Assembly (NCBI GenBank): GCA_025506515.1
Contig: CM046451.1
Coordinates: 42,055,701-42,119,700 of the forward strand
Length of the DNA stretch: 64,000 nt
From: Flaveria trinervia
Lineage: Eukaryota; Streptophyta; Magnoliopsida; Asterales; Asteraceae
Direction: 5' to 3'
In this document: positions 1-11,309 of the stretch, one piece after another
Position numbering within the stretch: the stretch's first letter is position 1
Layout of the letters: every line of letters starts with the position of its first letter
Notes under the pieces: model-generated
What the model saw: only the letters and a program-made list of their open reading frames with translations
Databases searched by the model: none
Told to the model about the DNA's origin: nothing
Translations under genes and position numbers: made by a program

Positions 1-413
1 TGAAATATGAGACGTTCAGCATCATGGAAATGTTTCTTCAGTATGGTGGAGGCACTAAGGTTTCCCTGATATCCATGGTGGGCAAAGGATAATCAGTTGT
101 GCCCTTTGGATATCCAGCAGGAAAAGTGGCATCATCCAGGTGTAGGGTTTGACGAAGTATATCGGGAGTGATGACCACTTGGGGTGTTGATGACCGACCA
201 GAGAGACTCTGTGTTGTTCTCCCCAGTGGTGAGGGTGACGTTCATCCAAAACTGGTTAAGGGATTCGGCATGAAGGATTGGATTGAGAAGAAAAGCCGTT
301 TTGTAGGGTGACTGGACCATAAGATCAATAGCATTATCGAACTTAGCCCAGAATGGCGATTTGGTGAGGTAAGCTACACAGTTGTGTCGCGGTTTGAGCT
401 GCATGGTCGCCAT
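1..413 (-). pseudogene. ORF3 (env-like) 5' part of S1a
   Basis: The ORF starts at the ATG at 413-411 and begins MATMQLKPRHNCVAYLTKS, closely matching the ORF3 start of S1b (MATMSLKPRHNCVAYLTKS at 12145). About 92 codons are open before a stop near 135; the continuing homology (V-I-T-P-D-I-L then a YPKGT motif shared with S1b) lies in another frame, so at least one frameshift is present. Function is unknown. By position it is the Sirevirus third ORF, commonly termed env-like. No signal peptide or membrane helix is seen in this N-terminal part. The rest lies beyond the left window edge. Confidence 0.75.
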
Positions 414-486
414 TATGAGAGAGAAGTTTTGGAGAGATGAAAGTTAGGTTTGAAGAAGATGAGGCTCTGAAGGATTAGGTCAGGGA

Positions 487-494
487 TATTTATA
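487..494 (-). promoter_or_regulatory. TATA box upstream of S1a ORF3
   Basis: On the minus strand the context reads CCCTATAAATATCCC. It lies about 80 nt upstream of the ORF3 ATG (413), just after the palindrome-rich spacer. The same ACCCTATAAATA block occurs at the same place in S1b (12081-12088). The spacing suits an internal RNA polymerase II promoter; promoter use is inferred from sequence only. Confidence 0.5.
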
Positions 495-514
495 GGGTAC
501 GGGTTAGAAAACGA

Positions 515-1101
515 CTGAAGGGTTTGGTGTTAGTCATCAGTAGTTTTAAAACGACTGTTGACATGGTATTACCCTTTCAGACGTTGAAACAGCTGAAGTC
601 ATGGTTTTAGGCATCAGCAGTTATAAACTACTGAAGACCATGGTTTTGACTTCAGATTGTGAAAACAACTGATAACTTGGTATTAGTCATCAGTAGTTGT
701 GAAACTACTGAAGACATGGTTTTGCCATCAGTTGTTGTAAACAGCTGATGACTTGGTATTAGTCATCAGTAGTTGTGAAACTACTGAAGACATGGTTTTG
801 TCATCAGTGTTTAGGATGAAACAGCAGTTGTAGAAAATACTGAAGAGAAAGTTCTCTTCAGTAGTTTTCGTCAATTCATAGCCTTTCAGCTGTTTCATAC
901 TGTCCTCAACACTTACTCATCAGCCTTTAGCTGTTTTCAATTGTTTCATAGGACATCTAGTTATCTTTTTGACAACATCAGTAGTTACAACTACATCAGT
1001 AGTTGTTACTTTATCAGTTTTGTAACAGAAGCAGTACAATATGTGATATGGTCACTAATGATCGTTAGTACTTATTTACTGAGATCATCAGTAGTTATCA
1101 C
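515..1101 (-). repeat. Family-1 palindrome-rich pol-ORF3 spacer (S1a)
   Basis: About 590 bp between the pol stop and the ORF3 promoter. It is packed with the inverted words TCAGTAGTT and AACTACTGA, plus CAGCTG-centred words and GAAGACATGGTTTTG-type linkers repeated every 50-60 bp (for example near 640-800). It has no coding potential. The same words fill the matching spacer of S1b and the family-1 LTRs. Confidence 0.8.
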
Positions 1102-4100
1102 TTATTCTAGCTGCAGCATACCAAGCCTTAACACAAGGTTTTGGAAAGTAGAACTATCCAAAGGCTTAGTAAAAATATCTAAAGCTCATCAGCACTAGGC
1201 ACAAACTTAGGATCAATCAAACCTTTTTCAAAACAATCCCGAATAAAGTGATGTCTGATCTCTGTATGTTTGGTCCTAGAGTGCTGGACTGGATTTTTGA
1301 CAATACACAAAGCTGAAGCACTATCCATTAATAATAGAGTCTTAGTCTCTATAATGCCATAATCCAGAAGTTGGTTTTGAAGCCAGAGTACCTGAGAAGT
1401 GCAACTTGCAGCAGCAATGTACTCGGCTTCAGCAGTTGATGTAGCAACAGATGTTTGTTTCTTACTCTGCCAAGAAATCAAACAGTTTCCTAGGAATTGA
1501 CAACCACCAGAAGTTGACTTTCTAGTTAACTTGCACCCTGCATAGTCACTATCTGAAAAAGCAACTAATTTGCAAGAGTGTCCAGTGGAATACCATAAAC
1601 CTAGAGATTGTGTACCTTGCAAATATCTAAAGATTCTCTTTACTGCAATCAAATGAGACTCTTTAGGAGCAGCTTGAAATCTGGCACAGACACAAGTAGC
1701 AAACATGATATCTGGTCTAGAAGCTGTTAAATACATCAAGGACCCAATCATACATCTGTAAAGTGTTTCATCAACAGCTTTACCTTTCTGATCTGCATCC
1801 AATTGTATGGTGTTGCACATGAGAGTAGAACAGGGCTTACAGTTTTGTAAATCAAACTTATTCAAAAGATCTTTCGTATATTTTGACTGATGAATAAAGA
1901 TTCCATCAGCCTTTTGTTTAATTTGCAAGCCTAGAAAGAACTGTAATTCTCCCATTGCACTCATTTCAAACCTCTTTTTCATTAATGTTGTAAAATCATC
2001 ACACAACTGGGGATCAGAGGATGCAAAAATTATATCATCAACATAAATCTGAACAAGTAGCTTATGCTGATCCACCTTCTTAATAAACAAAGTTTTATCA
2101 ATGGAGCCTCTAGTGAAATTATTCTTAAGAAGAAAAGTGGAAAGTGTCTCATACCAGGCTCTAGGAGCTTGTTTCAACCCATAAAGAGCCTTATCAAGTT
2201 TATACACCATTCAGGATGTTTATTATCCTCAAAACCTGGTGGTTGACACACATAACTTCTTCCTTTATTTTACCATATAAAAAGGCACTTTTGACATCCA
2301 TTTGAAAAACTTTAAGATTGTGGAATACAGCATAGGCTAAAAACAATCTGATTGCCTCTAGTCTGGCTACAGGGGCAAAGGTTTCATCATAGTCAATACC
2401 TTCTTCTTGTGAAAACCCTGTACAACCAGTCTAGCCTTGTTCTTAACAATAAGCCCATTTTCATCAGTTTTATTCCTAAACACCCATTTAGTGCCTATTG
2501 CACACTTACCTGGGGGAAGAGGAACCAGTTCCCACACTTGCTGTTTCTTGAACTGAAGTAGCTCAAGCTGCATGGCTTCAACCCATCCATTGTCGCTCAA
2601 AGCAACATGGTAGTTCTTTGGCTCTAGCTGACTGATGAAGAGAGCATAGAAGCAGAAGTTAGACAATTGACTTCTTGTTGAAACTCCATCATTGATATCA
2701 CCAATAATCTGAGACATTGGGTGATTCTTCAGTTCTTGATAAACAATGAGATCTGTGCAAGTGTTTGTAGGACCTTCAGCAGCAGCAGATGTTGATGCAG
2801 ACTTTTGAAACCAAGAATTAGATGGTAACTCAAAAGATGTCAAGGAATCAGAGATCTCATTAGCATTTGTTGTGGATGGAACTGCTGAAGCTACAGGAAC
2901 ATCAAATTTAGCAGACACAGGCAGTTGGTCACTAAACTTGAATAGGTGTGTACTGATATTATCATCATCATCATCAATACCACCAGGTGGAAGACATGCT
3001 GCAGAAGATGATTTATCCACATGATTTGCAACAGCTGGAGGTTGATAAGGAACATATTGCAGTATGTCCAAATCAAACAACTCCACAGGGTTTTGTGGAA
3101 TCTTGTCCATAGGAGATTCATTAAACTTCACATGCAAAGTCTCTTCAACTATCTTTGTTCTACAGTTGAAGACTCTGTATGCCTTGCAAGTAGATGAATA
3201 ACCAACAAAATACCCTGCATCCACCTTAGGATCAAATTTTTGGAGTTGATCCTTTGTGTTGAAAATAAAACAGGGACACCCAAATGCTTTGAAAAATGAA
3301 ATTAGAGGAGCCAAGTGATGGAGAACTTCATATGGAGTCTTCATCAACCTCTGATTTACTAAGGCTCTATTCTGCACATAGCAAGCTGTGTTAACAGCTT
3401 CAACCCAAAATGGTCAGTGGCAAACCAGAGTCAGCCAACATGGACCTTGCAGCTTCAATTAGGGTCCTGTTCTTCCTCTCCACTACTCTTTTGTTCTGGA
3501 GTCCGTGGGATGCTAAACTGCCTTTTGATTCCCTTTGAAAGATAGAAGTCATCAAGTGTATGGTTTCCGAATTCAGTTCCATTGTCACTCCTTATACACT
3601 GACTGAAGGGAATACTACTTCTCAACATACAACACAAAGTGAATAATCTTCTGAGCAACCTCATCCTTTGAATGTAGAAAGAAAGTCCATACAAATCTGG
3701 AGTAATCATCCACAATTACCAGACAGTATTTCTTCTTTGCCATGCTCATCACTCTCACAGGACCAAATAGATCCATATGCAGTAATTGCAAGCAGGCAGT
3801 GGACTTAGGCTCTTCAATAGGAGGGAATACGACTTTGTGCTGTTTTCCTTTTAAACAAGCAGTGCAGGTTTCATCACAGTGGAACTCCTTTATTGGTAAG
3901 CCTCTGACTAAACTATTGTGAATCAGCTGATTCATGTTTTTGAAATTAACATGACCCAGCCTTTTGTGCCATAGTTTAGATTCTTGAGGAGAGGCTTTGG
4001 AAAATAGGCAAGGATGGCCTCTGAGATCTATTTTCTTGGAAAGATCTAAGGCATATACTCTACCTGTCCTGTTGGCTCTCAGGAGAGTGTGATCATCCAA

Positions 4101-4430
4101 TACCTTATCAGTCAAATGCAAAACTTTGGATGACAGAATCCTACAGTTCTGACTGGTGAAAAGAGCAGCATGGCCTTTATCACACATTTGATTGACACTC
4201 AAGAGATTGTACTTGAGATTTTACACATGATTAACATCATCAAACTTTATTTCTCCATTGGAGACAAAGCCGTTTCCAATGATGTAACCCCTAGCATCAT
4301 TGCCAAAAGAAACAAACCCCTTCTTTCCTTGAGAGTAGTCATGAAGAAGAGAGTTGTTCCCAGTCATGTGCATAGATCCCCCACTGTCTACATACCATAT
4401 GCTACTTTGGCATGTTGAAGAACCCTGCAA
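1102..4430 (-). pseudogene. pol: pol (PR-IN-RT-RNase H) of S1a, degenerate
   Basis: Copia polyprotein. Protease: WYVDSGGSMHMTG near 4390 carries the D-S-G active site, but the Cys usual after DSG is Gly. Integrase: zinc-binding H/C cluster near 3980-3840 (HKRLGHVN...CTACLKGKQHK), core acidic residues at DDYSRFVWTF and IRSDNGTEF, then the KRVVERKNRTLIEAARSM region near 3480. The integrase C-terminal segment is near 3360-3130. RT: YVDDIIFASS near 2050. RNase H: near 1600-1180, ending GMLQLE at the TAA at 1104-1102. Breaks: frameshifts near 3600-3400 and 2410, and an in-frame TAG in the ADEL stretch at 1179 about 25 codons before the true end. It would process gag, make cDNA and integrate it if intact. 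Confidence 0.9.
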
Positions 4431-4452
4431 TTATAAAAAATCAGTTAGTTTT
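4422..4452 (-). promoter_or_regulatory. Splice-acceptor-like site at gag/protease boundary (S1a)
   Basis: Reading the minus strand, gag ends V-W-V-S-K-T-N then TGA (4443-4441). This is preceded by CTAAC, a match to the plant branch-point consensus CTRAY, and followed by a run of T and then TTGCAG|GG with the AG ending at 4425. The protease frame opens directly after it, in the +1 frame relative to gag. The same arrangement recurs in S3b, S2c and S2d. Use in splicing is inferred. Confidence 0.5.
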
Positions 4453-7277
4453 GGAGACCCAAACCTTTTTGGTTTTGGGCCTGTTCTCATCAATAGATGG
4501 TAAACTAACAGGTTTGATGGAAACAACAGCCTGAGAGGAAGAAGATGGTGAAGAAGAGGAATCCTTTGGCTTGGACCTCCTTTTCTGTGGTTTCAACATA
4601 GGAACATCTAATTGGTTAACTCTTCCCAATAGATGTTGAACCATCATAACCAGCTGTGTCTGATTTTGTGATAAAGCTTTCAGCTCATCAGACACATTGG
4701 CATTGGAGTTTGATAAGTTCCTATGTTGCACCTTCTTCTTTTGAGCAATCTCAGCTGTAACCTGTTTAACCCCTTCCTTTTTGGATTTCTTTATGGACTT
4801 AAGGGTTACAGGATTTGATGTTGCTGGTACAAATGTGGCCTCAAACTCAGTTTTCATTTTAACCATTTTCTCTTTAATTTCCTCTTTATGTTTGAGTTTG
4901 GATCCTTTTTTGTACCAACAATCATCTGTAAGATGATTGAATAAGCCACATACTTCACATGGTTTCTTCTTCATCTTATGTTGATCATCAACTAAAGAGG
5001 ATGAAACTATTGAAGACTTGCTCTTCAGTACTTTGAAAGCATTGTTTGCTTTCTTGACTTCCTCTTTAGTAGTCTTCAAACTCTTTCTACTGGCAGTTTT
5101 CTTCTTTTCAGTACTGTTAGTAGTTGGAGTTTGAACTTCAGGTGTTAAATCTTGCTCTCCAGTCCTTTCAGGACTTTCAGAATTAACTCTTGAGTTGATC
5201 AACTCTTTGATCATGTGAGTGTCAGCAGTGGAACCATCATCATCAGCTGATAGGTTCTGAGAGGGCTTAGTGCTGACTTCTACTTCTGATGGTGTTGTAT
5301 CAGAAAGTAGATCACATGATGAAATGGATTGGTTATTGCTCTCACCATCAGATTCTACCTCTGCTCTGGGAGTAAAATCTGTAGGTGGAGCAGTCTGGTT
5401 ATAACCAACGCCAAACTTCACATTGGAAGCAGATTGCTTACTAAGAAGCATTTCAAAACCCTTGCAAGAATTTACCCATCGATCACACTCTACCTGGGTA
5501 GTTGCAAGTGTATCCTTGAGATCTCTATACTTCTCTAGAAGTATCTCTTCCCTAGCCTTATCATCAGTTATTTAGCATTTAAGTTTGTAAATCTCATCAT
5601 TCTTCTCATTAAGCACAGACTCAAATTCAGCTTTGCTTTTGGAAATTATTTGTTCTAGCTCAATGTTCTTGTTGATTAAGCTACATTTGCTTCTCTAATA
5701 GATGCAAATGCGGCTATGCATGATTCAGAACATAGTTTGGCTTTTGCCTCAGAGGATACCTGTGATACCTTGGTGTAGAAGCATTAGAGGATGAAGTATC
5801 AGCAGAATCCAAAGCCATAAGAGCTAGATTTCCAAAGGGACTGTCACCACCATGTTGACCAGCACCAGTGAACAGTTGTTCATGACCAGACAAATCATCT
5901 GGTAAACTGCTCCAGTCAACAACTCCTGGGGTGAAGAAGCTGTGTTGTTGAGGTTGAATTTGTTGATGAGATTGGGAAGGTTAAGGTTCAGGCAATGCAG
6001 GTGATTGCTGTGAAATGGGAGCTTGAACTGGATTAGACTGAGGTAAGTAATAACAGGGAACAGGATATGACATTGGACCCTGGGGGACAAAGTATGCAGG
6101 AGATCTAGGGTGTGAATGATGACCAGAACCAGCAGGATGTAGCCCTCTGTTTTGTGGACTAGTACTAGGAAAAGTCACAAAGGGTGCAGAAGAGTTAGAT
6201 CCAGTTGATCTACACTCTCTTGCAAAGTGTCCCAGCCTTTGGCATTTGTGACACCTCAACTTACTCTTGTCAAAACCAACTTTGGTTTTGCCAGAAAGTC
6301 CAGAAATTCCTGCCAGTTCTCTTGTAGAACTTCTGAGATCTGATATTAATCAATGCCATTTGGCTCAGAATATCCATCTCTTCTAGATCATCATCAGCTA
6401 TTCCTTTCAAATTATCCATGATGACGCATAGATTGTCACTATTACTGCCAGAATGACTCTCAATACCAACAAATGCATGATCGGAACTATTTGAAGAGAA
6501 ATCAATATGCTCATCATAATTGCTTTCAGATGCAGTATATTCTGACTCATGACCAACCAAGGCAGTATTCCCTGGTACAAAGTCATCAGTGAGCTTTCCT
6601 AATGAGGACAGTTTCCTTTTCTGCTCTATCTCTCTTTCGAATGTAAGCAGTTTCCCATGAAGTTGGGTGAGAGATAGGCTATCCAGATTTGCACTGGAGC
6701 GTAGGACAATAGTGTATGTGTCCCATCTCTCAGCCAGTGATCCGAGGAACCTGTTATTCATCTGGCTGTTGGTGTATTCTTGTTTCACCATTTTCAGCTC
6801 AGAGATCAAGCAGGAAAAACGCTCAAACTGTTGAGTCAGTGTCTCACCCTTTCTATGAGAGAATGTCTCATATTGTTGGGCAAGGATTTCTCTGTTGTTT
6901 GCTAAGACCTCATCTGTGCCACCGAATGTTCCTTCAGGGCATTCCAGAGATCATGAGCAGTTTCATGATGCATAAGCCCTGAATAGATTTCATTAGGCAG
7001 TGCCATGGCCAGAATTCCATAGGCTTTAGCATCAATCTCAAACAGTTTCCGATCTTCATCAGAGTATTGTTCCTTCTTCTTCGGAACCATTTGATTAGTT
7101 TCCGGATTGTTCACCATACGCTTATGTGGTCCATGTACCACAGATGTACAACAACCTGAACTGTTAACAGACAGGTGATGAAGCATTCTTCGCTACCATA
7201 TGTTTACTCGGTCCTAACCAGCATCGGGGCTTGGTTGAGGATCCGGTATTGTGAGGATCATTAGAAGGAGTAGTCAT
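4441..7277 (-). pseudogene. gag: gag of S1a, degenerate
   Basis: Start chosen at the ATG at 7277-7275 (MTTPSNDPHNTGSSTKP), about 210 nt downstream of the PBS. A UBN2-type capsid region follows (YSDEDRKLFEIDAKAYGIL, then HDLWNAL, then FLGSLAERWDTY). A first CCHC knuckle (CHKCQRLGHFAREC) is at 6253-6212. Next come a proline/serine/glutamine-rich stretch, a coiled-coil region near 5580-5400 and a Ser/Lys-rich tail with a second CCHC knuckle (CEVCGLFNHLTDDC) at 4959-4918. The product would form the virus-like particle and bind the RNA. At least four frameshifts or stops split it. The 211 bp between PBS and ATG hold nothing else I recognise. Confidence 0.85.
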
Positions 7278-7488
7278 ATCAGATTCAATCAAATTCAATT
7301 AAGCTATAACAGATTTAGAACAAAAACACACAACCAATTGAACCAAGAGAGATCTCAAAATAAATGAACGAAAGCGTCAGAATTTCAATAATCTATAACC
7401 AGTTCTTGCAAATATGCTAATTCAATCAAACATAGATATCAATTAGCAGTTTCAATGATCAATTGTTAGATCGATCAATGATTAACCC

Positions 7489-7500
7489 GCTCTGATACCA
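7489..7500 (-). other. Primer binding site of S1a (initiator tRNA-Met)
   Basis: Minus-strand TGGTATCAGAGC, complementary to the 3' end of plant initiator tRNA-Met, two bases after the CA end of the LTR. This is the usual Ty1/copia primer site. Confidence 0.9.
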
Positions 7501-7502
7501 CT

Positions 7503-8470
7503 TGTTAGGATCAGTGATCTACGTTTGATTGATTAGAGAGTATAGCAGCGGAATTCTAACAATGAATTAGCCAATTCACAAGAACAAAGAGATATTCAAT
7601 GTAAGAACAAAAACGATTATAGATAGAGAGAATTCTACAGATATATTTCATTCAATATTCGCTTTTGTGGTAACGGAATATCACAATTACAATTAGGTCA
7701 ACACCTCTTATATAAGAGATGTGACGTCTGCTGATGTCACTTGATAGTGACATCTAACAGAATTTATCAAAACTACTGATAGTTAACACAACTACTGAAG
7801 ATGTCAAACAGCTGACATCTTCTTACAAAAATGCTAAGTGTTAACTATTATTACAACTACTGAAAAGAAACTACTGAAACTATAACAACTGAAGAACATA
7901 CTCTTCAGTTGTTTTACAAATACTAAAACAAAGAAAACTACTGAAAGGTAAACCATCACAACTACTGAAGAAGACCTCTTCAGCTGTTGTGACAACGTCT
8001 GATACTTTGGTCTTCAGCACTTGTGTCTTCAGACTTTGTCATCAGCACTTGTGTCTTCAGACTTTGTCTTTAGCACTGTGTCTTCAGATTTTCTTCAGCA
8101 CTTGTGTCTTCAGACTTTGTCTTCAGCACTTGTGTCTTCAGACTTTGTCTTCAGCACTTATGTCTTCAGACTTTGTCTTCAGCACTTGTGTCTTCAGACT
8201 TTGTCTTCAGCACTTGTGTCTTCAGACTTTGTCTTCAGCACTTGTGTCTTCAGACTTTGTCTTCAGCACTTGTGTCTCAGACTTTGTCTTGAGCACTTGT
8301 GTCTTCAGACTTGTCTTCAGCACTTGTGTCTTCAGACTTTGTCTCAGCACTTGTGTTCTGACTTTGTAATCAGCTGTTGTCTTCAGCTGTTGTGGTCTTC
8401 AGTAGTTGTTGTGACGTCTGTGGGACTTAAAGGTTTTTCTGATCCGGCTCATTGGTTCTTTGGGTCAACA
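7503..8470 (-). repeat. 5' LTR of S1a (family 1, 968 bp)
   Basis: On the minus strand it starts TGTTGACCCAAAGAACC at 8470 and ends GATCCTAACA at 7503, immediately followed by the PBS. It aligns along its length with the S1b 3' LTR (15735-16709) and the solo LTR (23132-24042): the same start with the AACCAATGAGCC block, the same TTATATAAG TATA box (minus strand near 7710) and the same end. The U3 part is expanded by a 28-bp tandem array (8015-8370), and the rest carries AACTACTGA/TCAGTAGTT words. Confidence 0.9.
8015..8370. repeat. 28-bp tandem array inside the S1a LTR
   Basis: Roughly 13 head-to-tail units, each CAGCACTTGTGTCTTCAGAC plus TTTGTCTT, start at 8015, 8043, 8096, 8124, 8152 and onward at 28-bp spacing. 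A few units are shortened (near 8072, 8264, 8292, 8344). Each unit contains two CTTCAG words, the building block of the family-1 palindromes. The open frames across it are a by-product of the repeat. Confidence 0.9.
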
Positions 8471-11309
8471 TCATGTAATCTCAAAAACATAAATCAGCTG
8501 ATAAACCATGGTTTAGTAAGGGGACTGCCTATGAAGGAGTTCAAATGTGAAGATAACTGCACTGCTTGTTTAAAAGGAAAACAGCACAAAGCTTCATTTC
8601 CCTCCATAGAAGAACCTAAGTCCACTGCCTGCTTACAGCTTCTTCACATGGATCTCTTGGTCCTGTGAGAGTGATGAGTATGGCTAAGAAGAAATACTGT
8701 CTGGTAATTCTGGATGATTACTCTAGATTTGTATGGACTTTCTTCTTGCATTCAAAGGATGAGGCAGCTTAGAAGATTATCAACTTGTGTTGTATGTTGA
8801 GAAGCAGTATTCCCTCTCAGTCAAGTGTATTAGAAGTGATAATGGAACAGAATTCAGAAACAATACACTTGATGAGTTCTACCTCTCAAAGGGAATCAAG
8901 AGGCAGTTTAGCATTCCAAGAACTCCTGAACAAAATGGAGTAGTGGAGAGAAAGAACAGGACCCTTATTGAAGCTGCAAGGTCCATGTTTGCTGATTCTG
9001 GACTGCCAATGACTTTTTGGGCTGAAGCTGTCAATACAGTTGCTATGTACAGAATAGAGTTCTAGTAAATCAGAGGTTGATGAAGACTCCATATGAAGTT
9101 CTTCATCATTTGGCCCCTCTAATTTCATTCTTCAGAGCTTTTGGGTGTCCTTGTTTCATTCTCAACACACGGGATCAACTCCAAAAATTTGATCCTAAGG
9201 TGGATGCAGGGTACTTTGTTGGTTATTCATCAACTTGCAAAGCATACAGAGTCTTCAACTACAGAACAAAGATGGTTGAAGAGACTCTACATGTTAAGTT
9301 TAATGAATCTCCAAAGGACAAGATTCCACAAAGCCCTGTGGAGCTATTTGATTTGGACATACTGCAATATGTTCCTTATCAAACTCCTGTTGTTGCTCCT
9401 GTCAATAGTTCACCACCTGATGGTACTGCTGGTGCTGATAATGATGATGATAGCAGTACTCACCTCTTCAGGTTTAGTGACCAACTGCCTGTGTCCTCTA
9501 AACCTGATGCTCCTGTAGCTTCAGTAGCTTCATCCACAACAAGTGCTGATGAGATTTCTGCATCTTCAACTTCATTTGAGTTGCCACCATCTACATGGTT
9601 TCAAGAGTCTACATCAACATCTGTTGCTGCTGAAGGATCTATAAACACTTGCACTGATCTCATTGTTTATCAAGAGCTGAAGAATCACCCAATGTCTCAA
9701 ATCATTGGTGATATCAATGCTGGAGTTTCAACCAGAAGTCAATTGTCTAATTTCTGCTTCTATGCTCTCTTCATCAGTCAGCTAGAGCCAAAGAATTATC
9801 ATCTTGCACTTAGAGACAATGGCTGGGTTGAAGCAATGCAGCTTGAGCTTCTTCAGTTCAAAAAGCTGCAAGTGTGGGAGCTTGTTCCTCTTCCCCCAGG
9901 TAAGTGTGCAATAGGCACTAAATGGGTGTTTAGGAATAAAACAGATGAAAATGGGCTTATTGTTAAGAACAAGGCCAGACTGGTTGTTCAGGAATTTGCA
10001 CAAGAAGAATGTATTGATTATGATGAAACCTTTGCCCCTGTAGCCAGACTGGAGGCAATTAGATTGTTCTTAGCCTATGCTGCACTCCATAATCTTAAAG
10101 TTTTTCAAATGGATGTTAAAAGTGCATTTTTATATGGTAAAATAAAAGAAGAAGTTTATGTGTGTCAACCACCAGGTTTTGAGGATAATAAACACCCAGA
10201 ATGGGCATACAAGCTTGATAAGGCTCTTTATGGGTTGAAACAAGCTCCTAGAGCCTGGTATGAGACATTATCTAACTTTCTTCTGCAAAATAATTTCACT
10301 AGAGGCTCCATAGATAAAACCTTAGTTATTAAGAAGGTGGATCAGCATAAGCTACTTGTTCAAATTTATGTTGATGATATTATATTTGCATCCTCTGATC
10401 CCCAGTTGTGTGATGATTTTACAAAATTAATGCAAAGGAAGTTTGAAATGAGTGCGATGGGAGAATTACAGTTCTTTCTAGGCATGCAAATCAAACAAAA
10501 AGCTGATGGAATTTTCATTCATCAGTCTAAATATACAAAAGATCTTTTAAATAAGTTTGATTTACAAAACTGTAAGCCCTGTTCTACTCCCATGTGCAAC
10601 ACCACACAATTGGATATTGATCAAAAAGGTAAAGCTGTTGATGAAACGCTTTACAGATGTATGATTGGGTCTTGATGTATTTAACAGCTTCTAGACAAGA
10701 TATTATGTTTGCTACATGTGTTTGTGCTAGATTTTAGGCTGCACCTAAAGAGTCTCATCTGATTGCAGTCAAGAGGATCTTTAGATATTTGCAAGGTACA
10801 CAATCTCTAGGTTTATGGTATTCACTGGGCACTCTTGCAAATTAGTTACTTTCTCTGATAGTGACTATGCAGGGTGTAAGTTAACCAGAAAATCAACTTC
10901 TGGTGGATGTCAATTCCTAGGCAACTGTTTGATTTCTTGGCAGAGTAAGAAACAAACATGTGTTGCTACATCCACTGCTGAAGCCGAGTACATTGTTGCT
11001 GCAAGTTGTACATCCCAAGTACTCTGGCTTCAGAATCAACTTTTGGATTATGGCATTACAGAGACTAAGACTCTGTTATTAATGGATAGTGCTTCAACTC
11101 TTTGCATTGTCAAAAATCCAGTCCAACACTCTAGGACCAAACATATAGAAATTAGACATCATTTTATAAGAGATTGTTTTGAAAAGGGTCTAATTAATCC
11201 GATGTTTGTGCCTAGTGCTAATGAGCTTGCAGACATTTTTACCAAGCCTTTGGATAGTTCAACTTTCCACAACCTGGTGTTAAGGCTTGGTATGCTGCAG
11301 CTAGAATAA
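8471..11309 (+). pseudogene. pol: pol (IN-RT-RNase H) of S1b, 5'-truncated and degenerate
   Basis: Begins inside the integrase zinc-binding domain (LKNINQLINHGLVRGLP, then CTACLKGKQHK). Integrase core: DDYSRFVWTF (near 8715), IRSDNGTEF (near 8830) and PEQNGVVERKNRTLIEAARSM with the catalytic Glu (near 8925). The integrase C-terminal FVGYSS region is near 9215. RT runs from about 9810, with KLLVQIYVDDIIFASS intact near 10350. RNase H runs from about 10640 and ends GMLQLE at TAA 11307-11309, including the STAEAEYI active-site block. Breaks: frameshifts near 8655, 8785 and 9065, a one-base loss near 10672, and TAG replacing a Gln codon at 10735-10737. The stretch 9077-10675 is open for 532 codons, the best-preserved RT in the window. 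Confidence 0.92.

Larger units (their letters stand above)
1..8470 (-). mobile_element. Ty1/copia Sirevirus-like element S1a (family 1), 3' end outside window
   Basis: On the minus strand the order is 5' LTR (8470-7503), PBS, gag, protease, integrase, RT, RNase H, a palindrome-rich spacer, then the start of ORF3, which runs off the left edge of the window. The domain order (integrase before RT) and the tRNA-Met PBS place it in Ty1/copia; the extra ORF after pol and the long two-knuckle gag fit the Sirevirus lineage. It sits inside the integrase of the plus-strand element S1b: directly after its LTR, at 8471, reading frame for S1b integrase begins in mid-domain. It is therefore younger than S1b. 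Stops and frameshifts break gag, pol and ORF3. The target-site duplication cannot be checked because the other end is not in the window. Confidence 0.9.

Noticed and set aside
8015..8370. CRISPR-like regular repeats
   Set aside because: Units are contiguous without unique spacers and lie inside a plant LTR. The array at 28270-28670 was rejected for the same reason.
7989..8668. Overlapping plus-strand frames with repeated SSDFVFST or FRLCLQHLCLQT peptides
   Set aside because: They arise from the 28-bp tandem array, which is open in several frames because the unit lacks stops. The last part of 8021-8668 is true integrase sequence of S1b.
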